NCBI RefSeq assembly: GCF_000308615.1
Contig: NZ_BAGB01000013.1
Coordinates: forward strand, 1 to 64,000
Direction of reading: 5' to 3'
From: Nocardia jiangxiensis NBRC 101359
GTDB taxonomy: Bacteria; Actinomycetota; Actinomycetes; Mycobacteriales; Mycobacteriaceae
Length of the DNA stretch: 64,000 nt
In this document: piece after piece, positions 46,850 to 55,026 of the stretch
Numbering within the stretch: position 1 is the first letter of the stretch
How the letters are laid out: each line of letters opens with the position of its first letter
Position numbers and translations under genes: made by a program
Notes under the pieces: model-generated
Told to the model about the DNA's origin: nothing
The model's input: the letters and a program-made list of their open reading frames with translations, nothing else
The model's database searches: none

Positions 46850-48124
46850 TCAGCTCCGGGCGAGTTCGCTGCTCGCCGCCACGACCATCGCGTTGATCGC
46901 CGGTGGCAGGGTCTGTTCCGGGTCCGGCGCGAAGCGGGGGGAGTGGTTCGAGGCCGTCCCGGCGGGCAGCGCCATCTCCTGATGCAATCCGATCCAATCC
47001 TCGGCGGTGTACCGATCCGCGGAGAATCCGCCGACGTACCAGAACACCGATGCGCAGTTCGCGGCAGTGGCGAAGGCGCCGAAATCCTCACTGCCGGTGA
47101 TCGGTCCGGGCAGTGGGAAGGCCGGGAATCCGTTGGCGGCGAACGTCGTCAGCAGGCGGTCGGTATCGGCGGCGGAGTTCACCGTGACCGGGAAGCTGTC
47201 GAATATTTCGATCGCCGGATCCTTGTGTACCCCAGCCGATTCGGCCTCGGCTGCGGCCATCCGGCGCACGCCCGCCAGGATCGTCTCGCGCGAGCCGGCG
47301 GTGAATGTCCGCAGACTCAGCAGCATTTCGGCATGCTCGGCGATCACGTTCGGCCGGTCGCCGACGTGCAGTGCGGCGGGGGTGAGCACCGGTGCCGACG
47401 GCAGCGCGGCATGCTGGGCGGCCAGGCCCTGCAGCCGTTGCACCAGGGACGCGGCCATGGTCAGCGGATTCACCGCGGCATGCGGCATGGACGCGTGTCC
47501 GCCCGAACCGGTCAGCTCGATCCGGATCGAATCCGACGCGGCCATCAGCACCCCGCCGCGGCTGAGGATCAGTCCGGCCGGAACCGGGCCGACGTGCTGG
47601 CCCAGCACGATGCGCGGATGTGGAAAGCGGTCCAGCAGACCGTCGTCGAGCATGCCGCGCGCACCGAAACCGGTCTCCTCGGCGGGCTGGAAGATCGCCA
47701 CGATCGTGCCCGGCAGATCGGCTCGCGCGGCCAGGCGCGCACAGGCCCCGAGCAGGGCCGTGACATGTACATCGTGCCCGCACGCGTGCATCACGCCCGG
47801 AATCCGCGAGGCGTAGTCCAGTCCGGTCTCCTCCTGCACCGGCAGCGCGTCCATATCCGCGCGCAACCAGATCACCGGGCCCGGACCACCGTTCAACACG
47901 CCGACCACGCCCGTGCCGCCGATTCCCTCGGTGACCTCCCAGCCGGGTATCGCCCGCAATTCGTCCGCGACCAGACGGGCCGTGGCCACCTCTGCTCCGG
48001 ACAGTTCGGGATTCGCGTGCAGGTGCCGGTAGACCTCCAGCCAGTGCTCGTCCACTGCGGGCATCGCCGCGACGGCGGCCAGACCGGCGCGCACCGCGCT
48101 TTCGATATCGGCGGGGGAGGTCAT
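46850..48124 (-). CDS. M20-family amidohydrolase (peptidase)
   Basis: A 424-residue zinc amidohydrolase of the M20/IAA-amino acid hydrolase branch. Metal motifs include DMDALPVQE and HACGHDVHVTALLGA, with FQPAEETGFGA supplying the catalytic Glu. ITGSEDFGAFA near the C-terminus gives the last ligand region. It probably removes an acyl or amino acid group from an N-acyl amino acid. Start ATG 48124 has GAAGGAG upstream. It may be downstream of the MerR gene (gap 162 nt). Confidence 0.93.
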   Translation of the reverse strand: MTSPADIESAVRAGLAAVAAMPAVDEHWLEVYRHLHANPELSGAEVATARLVADELRAIPGWEVTEGIGGTGVVGVLNGGPGPVIWLRADMDALPVQEETGLDYASRIPGVMHACGHDVHVTALLGACARLAARADLPGTIVAIFQPAEETGFGARGMLDDGLLDRFPHPRIVLGQHVGPVPAGLILSRGGVLMAASDSIRIELTGSGGHASMPHAAVNPLTMAASLVQRLQGLAAQHAALPSAPVLTPAALHVGDRPNVIAEHAEMLLSLRTFTAGSRETILAGVRRMAAAEAESAGVHKDPAIEIFDSFPVTVNSAADTDRLLTTFAANGFPAFPLPGPITGSEDFGAFATAANCASVFWYVGGFSADRYTAEDWIGLHQEMALPAGTASNHSPRFAPDPEQTLPPAINAMVVAASSELARS

Positions 48125-48286
48125 CGGGCAGCTCCTTCAAGGCGGGAGATCAGGCAGGTTCGCGTCCCGCGCACCCGAACTCACCCATCTCCGGACCGGG
48201 ATCCGCGCGGCCGGGCACCGTGCGCATCGTCGAGCATATGAGCAGTCGCGACTCCCGGAGTGCCGAGCCAGGTGAACGCTCGGCGA

Positions 48287-48793
48287 TCAGACCGGTGCGC
48301 CCTGATCGATCCGCTCGTGATCGACCGCCTCGTCCTGGCTCGGGCGCGGGCAGACGCCCACGGTGCGCCAATCGGCGGCGGCCGAATTGCCCTCGTACAG
48401 CGAGATCTTGCAGTCCAGCACCTCGACGGTCTGCCGCAGTTCCTCGATCTGGGCCAGCACGTCGGCCCGGGTGCGCTGGAACATCGCCAGGCGCTCCGGA
48501 TAGGTCGACTCCCCGGCGCGTACGAGTTCGGCGTATCGGATCATGTCCGCCACGGACATTCCGGTGCGCCGCAACTTGCCGATCAGTGCCAGCCAGTCCA
48601 TGTCCCGATCGCTGAACCGACGTTTACCGGCGTGATCGCGGCCCACCGAATCCAGCAGCCCGATCCGCTCGTACCAGCGCAGGGTGTCCCGGGTCAGGCC
48701 GGACAGCTCGGAGACCTCGCCGATCGAATAACGCGCGCGCTCGTACTCGGGATCGTTCCTGTCGGTGATCCGATCCCATGCCGCCGTACCCAT
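48287..48793 (-). CDS. MerR-family transcriptional regulator
   Basis: A 168-residue MerR regulator. The N-terminal winged helix is at about residues 20-90 (YSIGEVSELSGLTRDTLRWY and KRRFSDRDMDWLALIGKLR). A coiled-coil dimerisation helix follows (about 115-145). One Cys in the helix and one near the end (VGVCPRP) do not form a clear metal site, so an organic effector is more likely. ATG at 48793 lies 9 nt after a GGAGG provided by the dispersed repeat. An upstream open frame to 49390 is an artefact of the repeats. Confidence 0.9.
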   Translation of the reverse strand: MGTAAWDRITDRNDPEYERARYSIGEVSELSGLTRDTLRWYERIGLLDSVGRDHAGKRRFSDRDMDWLALIGKLRRTGMSVADMIRYAELVRAGESTYPERLAMFQRTRADVLAQIEELRQTVEVLDCKISLYEGNSAAADWRTVGVCPRPSQDEAVDHERIDQGAPV

Positions 48794-48801
48794 AATCTTC
48801 T

Positions 48802-48820
48802 GCCTCCGCTTCGCTCCGGC
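48802..48820 (-). repeat. Dispersed 19-bp repeat carrying a Shine-Dalgarno sequence (copy 2)
   Basis: Reverse complement of the copy at 3032-3050, identical over 19 bp. Its GGAGG is 9 nt before the MerR ATG. Confidence 0.75.
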
Positions 48821-48838
48821 GTGTTCGCTGTATTTGAT

Positions 48839-48857
48839 GCCTCCGCTTCGCTTCGGC
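48839..48857 (-). repeat. Dispersed 19-bp repeat (copy 3)
   Basis: One mismatch to copy 2 and about 18 nt further from the MerR start. Each copy is flanked on the same side by a TGTTCGC motif, so a longer unit was probably duplicated here. Confidence 0.7.
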
Positions 48858-49005
48858 TGTTCGCGGTTGGCGTTGTTCAGGGTGTTGGAACCAGGTGTAC
48901 GGGGGTGTCGTCCACCGGCGCTCCCGGACGGTTCTCGTAGCCGTCCGCGGCCCCGAACTCGAGATCGATTCTGCCCGAATTCACCGCCGGTGGCCGGGGC
49001 GCAGG

Positions 49006-49374
49006 TCAGGAGCGCTTCGGGATCTCCTGTACCGCCCACTTGTTCCCGTCGGGGTCGGCGAAATAGGTGAACAGCCCCCAGCCCTCGTCCTTGACGGGCG
49101 TGGCCGCCACACCCGCGGCGGTCAGTTCCTGATACGCCTGTTCGGCGCTGGCGACGACGATCTGCATGCCGACCACGCTGCCGGGTGCGGCATCGGTGAT
49201 GCCCTTGCCGACGGCGATCGAACATCCCGACCCGGGCGGGGTGAGCTGAACGAAGCGGATGTCCTCGGTGGGACTCTCGTCGTAGTCGGCGTTGAAGCCG
49301 ATACCGGTGTAGAACTTCTTGGCGCGATCGACGTCGGTCACGGGGATGGCGACGAGCTCGATTTTCCAGTCCAT
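49006..49374 (-). CDS. VOC/glyoxalase-fold protein
   Basis: A 122-residue vicinal oxygen chelate protein with a single domain formed by two beta-alpha-beta3 units. It begins MDWKIELVAIPVTDVDRAKK, and FADPDGNKWAVQEIP is the typical end of the second unit. Probably a dimer binding a metal or small aromatic ligand; function unknown (dioxygenase, lyase or resistance-type protein). The ATG at 49374 is chosen because the fold begins there. The MerR gene lies downstream on the same strand, so the two may be co-regulated. Confidence 0.9.
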   Translation of the reverse strand: MDWKIELVAIPVTDVDRAKKFYTGIGFNADYDESPTEDIRFVQLTPPGSGCSIAVGKGITDAAPGSVVGMQIVVASAEQAYQELTAAGVAATPVKDEGWGLFTYFADPDGNKWAVQEIPKRS

Positions 49375-49501
49375 GCGCACAGGATGGCACCGGGCACCGA
49401 CAAGTTTCGCTCCCCGCGCGGGGGTACGATTCCGCACCCCTTCCACCAGGGCCGCGTGAAAAGGACCGGACGATCGGGACGAGTCGGCCTACGCTGAATT
49501 C

Positions 49502-49702
49502 ATGGCCAAAGAGATCGATCGGATCCGGGCGCGATCGGCGCTCGAGACGATCAGAGAAAGTCCGCTCATCGCCGCGATCGCACTGTTGCCGGTGCTCGTG
49601 GTCCTGGGCGTCGTGTGGTGGCTGACCAACTGGTTCGTGGCCCTGGTGCTGCTGATCGTGTTCGGTGTGGTCGTCGTGGTTCGCGGGCGGATCATCAGCT
49701 AG
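49502..49702 (+). CDS. Small membrane protein
   Basis: A 66-residue protein with two predicted membrane helices (about residues 22-42 and 43-60), a basic N-terminus (MAKEIDRIRARSALETIRES) and the ending RGRIIS. No family recognised. The charged amphipathic start followed by two helices looks like a real small membrane protein rather than a chance frame. It is divergent from the VOC gene and convergent with the phosphatase gene. Confidence 0.6.
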   Translation: MAKEIDRIRARSALETIRESPLIAAIALLPVLVVLGVVWWLTNWFVALVLLIVFGVVVVVRGRIIS

Positions 49703-49719
49703 CCGCGGCCCCGCGGGTG

Positions 49720-50211
49720 CTACCGCGGGACGTGGAAGCGCACCAGATCACCCGTGCCGGTGTCCAATTCGGCCCAGGTGCGGTCGAATTCCAAGACCGC
49801 CAACGCCGAGGTGGGGAATTTGCGGCTGAGTTCCGCGGCCGGTTCGGAATTGCGGTTGGCGGCCAGTTCCCAAGCTGTCCAAGGCATTCCGGGTGCGTGC
49901 CCGACCACCAGCAGGGTCTGCACATCCGGCTCGGTGAGCTGGATCAGCTCGATCAGCGTGCGCGGCGAGGCCTCGTAGATCGAGGAGTCGAACTGCACCG
50001 GGGCGGTCACGGCCGTCGCGGTGAGCGTCTCGCGGGTGCGCACCGCGGTGGAACAGCACACCGCGTCGATCCGAGGCTGCGTCTCGCGCAGCCAGTCACC
50101 GGCGAGCGCCGCCTCGCGGCGTCCGCGTGCCGCGAGCGGCCGATCGTGATCGACGACACGTTCGGGGTAATCGGATTTGCCGTGTCGCATCAGAATCAGG
50201 GTCCGCACCAT
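49720..50211 (-). CDS. SixA-like histidine phosphatase
   Basis: A 163-residue protein of the histidine phosphatase superfamily, SixA type. Catalytic His and Arg are in LILMRHGKSDYP, the second Arg in RTRETL and the second His in VVGHAPG. SixA-like proteins act on phosphohistidine or other phosphoesters. ATG at 50211 gives the expected N-terminus with no spare sequence. It is divergent from fprB. Confidence 0.92.
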   Translation of the reverse strand: MVRTLILMRHGKSDYPERVVDHDRPLAARGRREAALAGDWLRETQPRIDAVCCSTAVRTRETLTATAVTAPVQFDSSIYEASPRTLIELIQLTEPDVQTLLVVGHAPGMPWTAWELAANRNSEPAAELSRKFPTSALAVLEFDRTWAELDTGTGDLVRFHVPR

Positions 50212-50312
50212 AGCCGATACCGTAGGCGGACCGGGCCGAACCGATGCTCGGGCATGCCGTGTGAGGCGGTATTCGGGTTACCGAAACCCCGTACCGACGC
50301 ATCCTGATGAGA

Positions 50313-50322
50313 GAGACGTCTC
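50313..50322. promoter_or_regulatory. 10-bp palindrome in the fprB promoter region
   Basis: GAGACGTCTC is a perfect palindrome about 125 nt before the fprB start, in the 234-bp divergent region 50212-50445. It may be an operator; no factor can be named. Confidence 0.3.
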
Positions 50323-50445
50323 ACTCTCGAGGCACACTGAAGGTGGCGTCACATCCATTGCCCACGGGCATCGGATGTGATGCCCGTCCCGCTCCGAGCC
50401 CCGGCGCGGGTACGGCCCCATGATTGTTTCGAGGATCTGCGAGAT

Positions 50446-52113
50446 ATGGCCTATGTGATCACGCAGCGCTGTTGCGACGATGCCAGCTGCGTACCCGAGT
50501 GCCCGGTCGATTGCATTCGTCCGACTCCGGAGCAACCCGAGTTCGCGACGACCGAGCAGCTGTACATCGACCCCGACACCTGTATCGACTGCGGTGCCTG
50601 TGTTGATGCCTGCCCGGTGGAGGCCATCTTCTCCGAGGACGATCTGAGCGCGTCCCTGGCGCGATTCGCCGACATCAATGCCGCGTACTTCCAGCGTCAT
50701 CCGCTGGAATCGAATTTCGACCCGCTGGTGACTCCGGCGCGTCCGCCGAAGGATCTGGGTACGCTGCGGGTCGCGATCGTCGGGGCCGGGCCCGCGGCCT
50801 GCTACGCCGCCGAGGAGTTGCTGCGCCGCGCGGACGTCGAGGTGGAGATGTTCGACCGCCTGCCCACCCCGTGGGGGCTGGTGCGCGCCGGAGTCGCCCC
50901 CGACCACCCGGGCACCAAGGGTGTGTCGACCATGTTCGAGAGCGCCTTCCGCCGCGACACCCTGCAGTACCACCTGAATGTCGAGGTGGGTAAACACATA
51001 TCGCACGAGGAGCTGGTGAACCATCACCACGCGGTGATCTACGCGGTCGGCGCCTCCACCGACCGCCGCCTGGACGTGCCCGGCGAGGATCTGCCCGGCA
51101 GCCACTCCGCGACCGAGTTCGTCGCCTGGTACAACGGCCACCCCGACTACGCCGAGCGCACCTTCGATCTGTCGGGCGAGCGCGCGGTCATCGTCGGCAA
51201 CGGCAACGTCGCGCTGGACGTGGCGCGCGTGCTGACCCTGGACCCCGACGAGCTGGCCAAGACCGATATCGCCGATCACGCCCTGGACGCCCTGCGGCAG
51301 AGCAACATCCGCGAGGTCGTGGTGCTGGGCCGGCGCGGCCCGCTGCAGGCCGCTTACACCTCTTCGGAATTCATGGCCCTGGGCCATCTGAAGGGCATCG
51401 ACGTCATCATCGATCCGGCCGAGCTGGAGCTGGATCCGGAAAGCCAGGCGCTGCTGGACGATCCGGACATCGAGCCCTCACTGCGGCTGAAATACGAACT
51501 GGCACAGGAGTATGCGGCCGAGACGCCGGATCCGGCCAACAAGCGCATCGTCTTCCGCTACCTGACCTCGCCCACCGCGGTTACCGGCGACGACCGCGCC
51601 GAGGCGGTCGAGATCGTGCACAACGAGCTGGTCGTCGAGGACGGCCGCGTGGTGGCGCGGGCGTCGGATCGCACCGAGACGCTGTCCGCCGCACTGGTAT
51701 TGCGGTCGATCGGCTACCGCGGCCAGCCGGTGGGTGAGCTGCCCTTCGACGAGCGCACCGGCACCATCCCGAACGAGCACGGCCGCGTCGTCGCCGATGG
51801 TTCGCATCTGCCGGGCATCTACGTCTCGGGCTGGATCAAGCGCGGCCCGCGCGGGATCATCGGATCCAACCGGGTCGATGCCACCGAGACCGTCGAGCAG
51901 TTGCTCGCCGACTTCACCTCGGGCAAACTCCCTGCGCCGCAAGCTGATCGGGCCGCACTGAAGACCCTGCTGGCGCAGCGTCAGCCGGATCTGGTGGACC
52001 GCGAGGGCTGGAAGGCGATCGACACCGCCGAACGCACCGCGGGCAAGTCCGGCGGCCGCCCCCGCGTCAAACTCACCACTCGCGAGGACCTGCTCAAGGC
52101 CGCCCGGGGGTAG
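50446..52113 (+). CDS. fprB: Ferredoxin/ferredoxin-NADP reductase fusion FprB
   Basis: A 555-residue fusion. The N-terminal ferredoxin domain (residues 1-75) has two Cys clusters (CVPECPVDC and CIDCGACVDACPV) for a 3Fe-4S or 4Fe-4S pair. A long adrenodoxin-reductase-type flavoenzyme domain follows, with FAD motif VGAGPAACYAAEEL near residue 110 and NADPH motif VGNGNVALDVARVL near 250. It matches M. tuberculosis FprB in order and length. It transfers electrons from NADPH to ferredoxin and can feed P450s. ATG at 50446. A strong terminator follows. Confidence 0.95.
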   Translation: MAYVITQRCCDDASCVPECPVDCIRPTPEQPEFATTEQLYIDPDTCIDCGACVDACPVEAIFSEDDLSASLARFADINAAYFQRHPLESNFDPLVTPARPPKDLGTLRVAIVGAGPAACYAAEELLRRADVEVEMFDRLPTPWGLVRAGVAPDHPGTKGVSTMFESAFRRDTLQYHLNVEVGKHISHEELVNHHHAVIYAVGASTDRRLDVPGEDLPGSHSATEFVAWYNGHPDYAERTFDLSGERAVIVGNGNVALDVARVLTLDPDELAKTDIADHALDALRQSNIREVVVLGRRGPLQAAYTSSEFMALGHLKGIDVIIDPAELELDPESQALLDDPDIEPSLRLKYELAQEYAAETPDPANKRIVFRYLTSPTAVTGDDRAEAVEIVHNELVVEDGRVVARASDRTETLSAALVLRSIGYRGQPVGELPFDERTGTIPNEHGRVVADGSHLPGIYVSGWIKRGPRGIIGSNRVDATETVEQLLADFTSGKLPAPQADRAALKTLLAQRQPDLVDREGWKAIDTAERTAGKSGGRPRVKLTTREDLLKAARG

Positions 52114-52138
52114 AAGCCCTTCGGGGACAACCGAATCG

Positions 52139-52177
52139 AATACGCCGGAGGACTCATGCGGAGTCCTCCGGCGTATT
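52139..52177. terminator. Strong bidirectional terminator after fprB
   Basis: A perfect 17-bp stem (52139-52155 with 52161-52177), 5-nt loop, and AA/TT ends give short T-runs on both strands. It separates convergent fprB and thioesterase genes. Confidence 0.85.
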
Positions 52178-52187
52178 TCGTGGTGTC

Positions 52188-52961
52188 TCACTCCGGCAGT
52201 GGCCCGATCCGCACGGTCGTGGTGGTCGTGCCGCCGACCACGAACCACAGCCGCAGGGCGGCGTCCCCGGTGTGATCGCCGGCTTCGATCCGGCTGCGCA
52301 CGCTGACGTGCTGCCGCGCGAGCACCGGCTCGATGTATTCGATGACCGCCCGATGCGGGCCCGCGACGAGTTTGGGGATGTCGATCAGATAGTGCTCGAC
52401 GGCCTGCCAGTACACGCTGGTGCTGATGTGGTTGTAGAGGTCGATATCGGTGGCGCGCAACGGGAACGGCAGATCGGTATCCGATTCCGCGGGAGGTAGA
52501 TCGGTCAGCCACGGCCGCCAGCGCAGCCGGGTCTCGGTGGTGGTGCGGGCCAGGTGGGCCAGGCCCTGATCGCTGATCCGGGTCGGCATATTGGTCGACT
52601 CGTTGAGATTGATCCAGAAGCCCTCGGTCTCGATCAGCCCGCCGTTGTCGCTGGTGATCCGGACCCGCATATTCGCCCAGCGGGTCGACATCGCCGAACA
52701 CCACCGTCGCAGTTCCACCCGGTCCGGCCACAGGATCGGCCGCACCACGTCGATGACGGTGCGGCGCACGATCCACACCGGATCGGTGCGATGGAAGAAG
52801 CCGCTCTCCAATTCCTCCCAGGCGACATCCTGCAGATAACGGGCAACGGTATCCAGGCGCACGCGGTTGTACGGATCCACATCGCCGGTGCGGACAGGCC
52901 ACGACGTGGTGAAGCCGATGCCCTCCCGGGGAAGCGGGGCGAGTGGCTGATCGAGTGACAC
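52188..52961 (-). CDS. Acyl-ACP thioesterase-like protein (double hotdog)
   Basis: A 257-residue protein with two 4HBT-like hotdog domains, similar in layout to FatA-type acyl-ACP thioesterases. The second domain has DIDLYNHISTSVYWQAVEHY, whose Asn-x-His is the usual catalytic segment. The first domain has DVDPYNRVRLDTVARYLQD, where the matching His is Arg. Likely releases fatty acids from ACP or CoA. ATG at 52961. Divergent from the kinase operon across 211 bp. Confidence 0.9.
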   Translation of the reverse strand: MSLDQPLAPLPREGIGFTTSWPVRTGDVDPYNRVRLDTVARYLQDVAWEELESGFFHRTDPVWIVRRTVIDVVRPILWPDRVELRRWCSAMSTRWANMRVRITSDNGGLIETEGFWINLNESTNMPTRISDQGLAHLARTTTETRLRWRPWLTDLPPAESDTDLPFPLRATDIDLYNHISTSVYWQAVEHYLIDIPKLVAGPHRAVIEYIEPVLARQHVSVRSRIEAGDHTGDAALRLWFVVGGTTTTTVRIGPLPE

Positions 52962-53172
52962 TGGTGCTCCTCGCGCTGCACGGTGTGCCGCGTTCTCGTG
53001 CGGTGCTTCTTGTGAATGACTTTACGGTGCGGGCGGTGCGTCGTTACGCGGAGATGGTCGTACCAGTGCGTAGCGTCTGCCCGTTTTGCCGGGGAATAGC
53101 GAGCTCGGGGATGGGCGGTGCGGCGGTCGGCTCGGTACGATGCCGAGAGGTACGGGGAGGGGAGCGACCGCG

Positions 53173-55026
53173 ATGGAGCCGTTGGGGCCGAATGATCCGC
53201 GCAGCGCCGGGCGACATCGGCTGCTCGCGGTGATCGGGCAGGGGGCGATGGGGCGGGTGCTGCTGGGGCGGGCGCCGGACGGGCGGCTGGTCGCGGTCAA
53301 GATGGTGCACCGTCATCTCGCGCGGAGCCCGGAGTTCCGGGAACGTTTCCGGATGGAAGTGCAAGCGTCGCAACGGGTTACCGGCGCATACACCGCCGCG
53401 GTGATGGATGCCGATCCCGAGGCTCCCGAGCCCTGGCTCGCCTCGATGTACGTCCCCGGAGCATCGCTGCAGCAGGCCGTCGAGCAGTTCGGGCCACTGC
53501 CGCTGGGCGGCCTGCGGCTGCTCACCGCGGGTCTGGCCGCGGCCCTGCTGGAGATCCATCGGGCAGGGATGATTCACCGGGATCTCAAGCCCGCCAACGT
53601 CCTGCTCGGCGCGGAAGGCCCCCGCGTCATCGATTTCGGCATCGCCCGAGCCCTCGAGACCCAGACCCAGCTGACCTCCACCGGATCCCTGATCGGCTCA
53701 CCCGCCTTCATGTCGCCCGAACAGGCCGAAGGATACGAACTGACCACGGCCAGCGACGTGTTCTCGGTCGGCGGGATGCTGGTGCTGGCGGCCTCGGGAC
53801 AGAATCCGTTCAGCGGTGCGTCCACACCGCAGACGCTGTACAACGTCGTGCACGGTCGTGCGGATACCAGCGCGGTGCCCGCGGTCCTGCGCCCGGTCGT
53901 GGACGCGTGCCTGGCGAAGAATCCGGCGCACCGGCCGACAGCGGAACAACTGCTGGGTGCGGTGGAGTCGGTGTCGGCGCGGGCCGCATGGCCGTCCGAG
54001 GTGCAGCGGGCCATCGCCCGGGACGTGGCCGAGGCCCGACGGTGGGACGAACTGGACGGGCAGTCGCCCGAACCCGCGGGCCGGGGACGTCGGCGCTGGG
54101 CGATCGCGGCGGCTGTCGTGGCCGTCGTCGTGGCCGGTGGCGCGGGAGTTCTCGCGCTGACACACGGTAGGTCCGCCGTGCCGGATCCACTGGCGCACCG
54201 GACCCTGGCGTTATCCGATGATCAGCTGCGCCTGGTCGACACCTGCCGATTGCTGGACGCGGACGTCATCGGCTCGCTGGGGCAGCCCGCACAGCCGGTG
54301 CCGACGAATTCGTCCGTGTGCGCGGCGAAGGTGACGATGTCCGACGGTCGGCAATCGACGATGACGGTCGGCGTGGGGGTTGCCGCACCCGCTGCCGAGC
54401 GGACCGCGGATTCGCTCGCGGGCCAACCTGTTCTCGACACCACCGCGGGCACCCGATCCTGTGGCCGGGCAGTCCCGGCGGGGACACAGTCGAAGGTGGC
54501 GGTGGAGTTCACGGTCTCCGATGTCGACGGTGCTGCGTGCACGGCCGCGATGTCCGGGTTGAAGGCGACACTCACTCGTCTGGTGACGAATTCGCCCACC
54601 GCATCGCTGTCGAGGCAGTCCGTTGTGCGGGTGGATCCGTGCACCGCGGTGGATTCCTCGGTGATCGGCGCGGCCGTGGGCTCGGGCGTTCCCGCAGCGA
54701 AGATCGACGTGCACACCTGCCAGTGGCAGGGGGCGGCCCTGGGCGTGAAATTGCAGACCACCGAGACCGCGCGCCTGGACAACGATCCGAAATATCAGCA
54801 GGTCAACATCGGTGGCGAGATTCAGCTCGCACCGCATCAGGCCGCACGTCTGGTCGACGCCGACGGCACCTGTTCGACCTACCTCATGGTCCAGCCGACC
54901 ACCGGCGGTCGCGGGGAGACGATCGCGGCGATCGCCCATCCCGCCACGTCGGCATCTTCCGGAAAAGCCTGTGGCGCAACCGAATCGGTGATCGGTTCGG
55001 TGCTCGAGCGATTGGGTTACACCTGA
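53173..55026 (+). CDS. Receptor-type Ser/Thr protein kinase (first of tandem pair)
   Basis: A 617-residue PknB-like membrane kinase. The kinase domain (about 14-275) has the Gly-rich loop IGQGAMGRV, Lys43 in VAVKMVH, Asp137 in HRDLKPAN, DFG as IDFGIA and SPE in place of APE. A Pro/Arg-rich linker leads to one membrane helix (about 309-330). The extracytoplasmic part (about 335-617) has eight or more Cys and two related halves. It contains no PASTA repeats. ATG at 53173 is chosen; longer upstream sequence is non-conserved. Its stop overlaps the second kinase ATG. Confidence 0.93.
   Translation: MEPLGPNDPRSAGRHRLLAVIGQGAMGRVLLGRAPDGRLVAVKMVHRHLARSPEFRERFRMEVQASQRVTGAYTAAVMDADPEAPEPWLASMYVPGASLQQAVEQFGPLPLGGLRLLTAGLAAALLEIHRAGMIHRDLKPANVLLGAEGPRVIDFGIARALETQTQLTSTGSLIGSPAFMSPEQAEGYELTTASDVFSVGGMLVLAASGQNPFSGASTPQTLYNVVHGRADTSAVPAVLRPVVDACLAKNPAHRPTAEQLLGAVESVSARAAWPSEVQRAIARDVAEARRWDELDGQSPEPAGRGRRRWAIAAAVVAVVVAGGAGVLALTHGRSAVPDPLAHRTLALSDDQLRLVDTCRLLDADVIGSLGQPAQPVPTNSSVCAAKVTMSDGRQSTMTVGVGVAAPAAERTADSLAGQPVLDTTAGTRSCGRAVPAGTQSKVAVEFTVSDVDGAACTAAMSGLKATLTRLVTNSPTASLSRQSVVRVDPCTAVDSSVIGAAVGSGVPAAKIDVHTCQWQGAALGVKLQTTETARLDNDPKYQQVNIGGEIQLAPHQAARLVDADGTCSTYLMVQPTTGGRGETIAAIAHPATSASSGKACGATESVIGSVLERLGYT

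Noticed and set aside
48794..49390. N-terminal extension of the MerR protein
   Set aside because: It runs through the dispersed repeats and under the VOC gene in another frame. MerR domains start right after ATG 48793.
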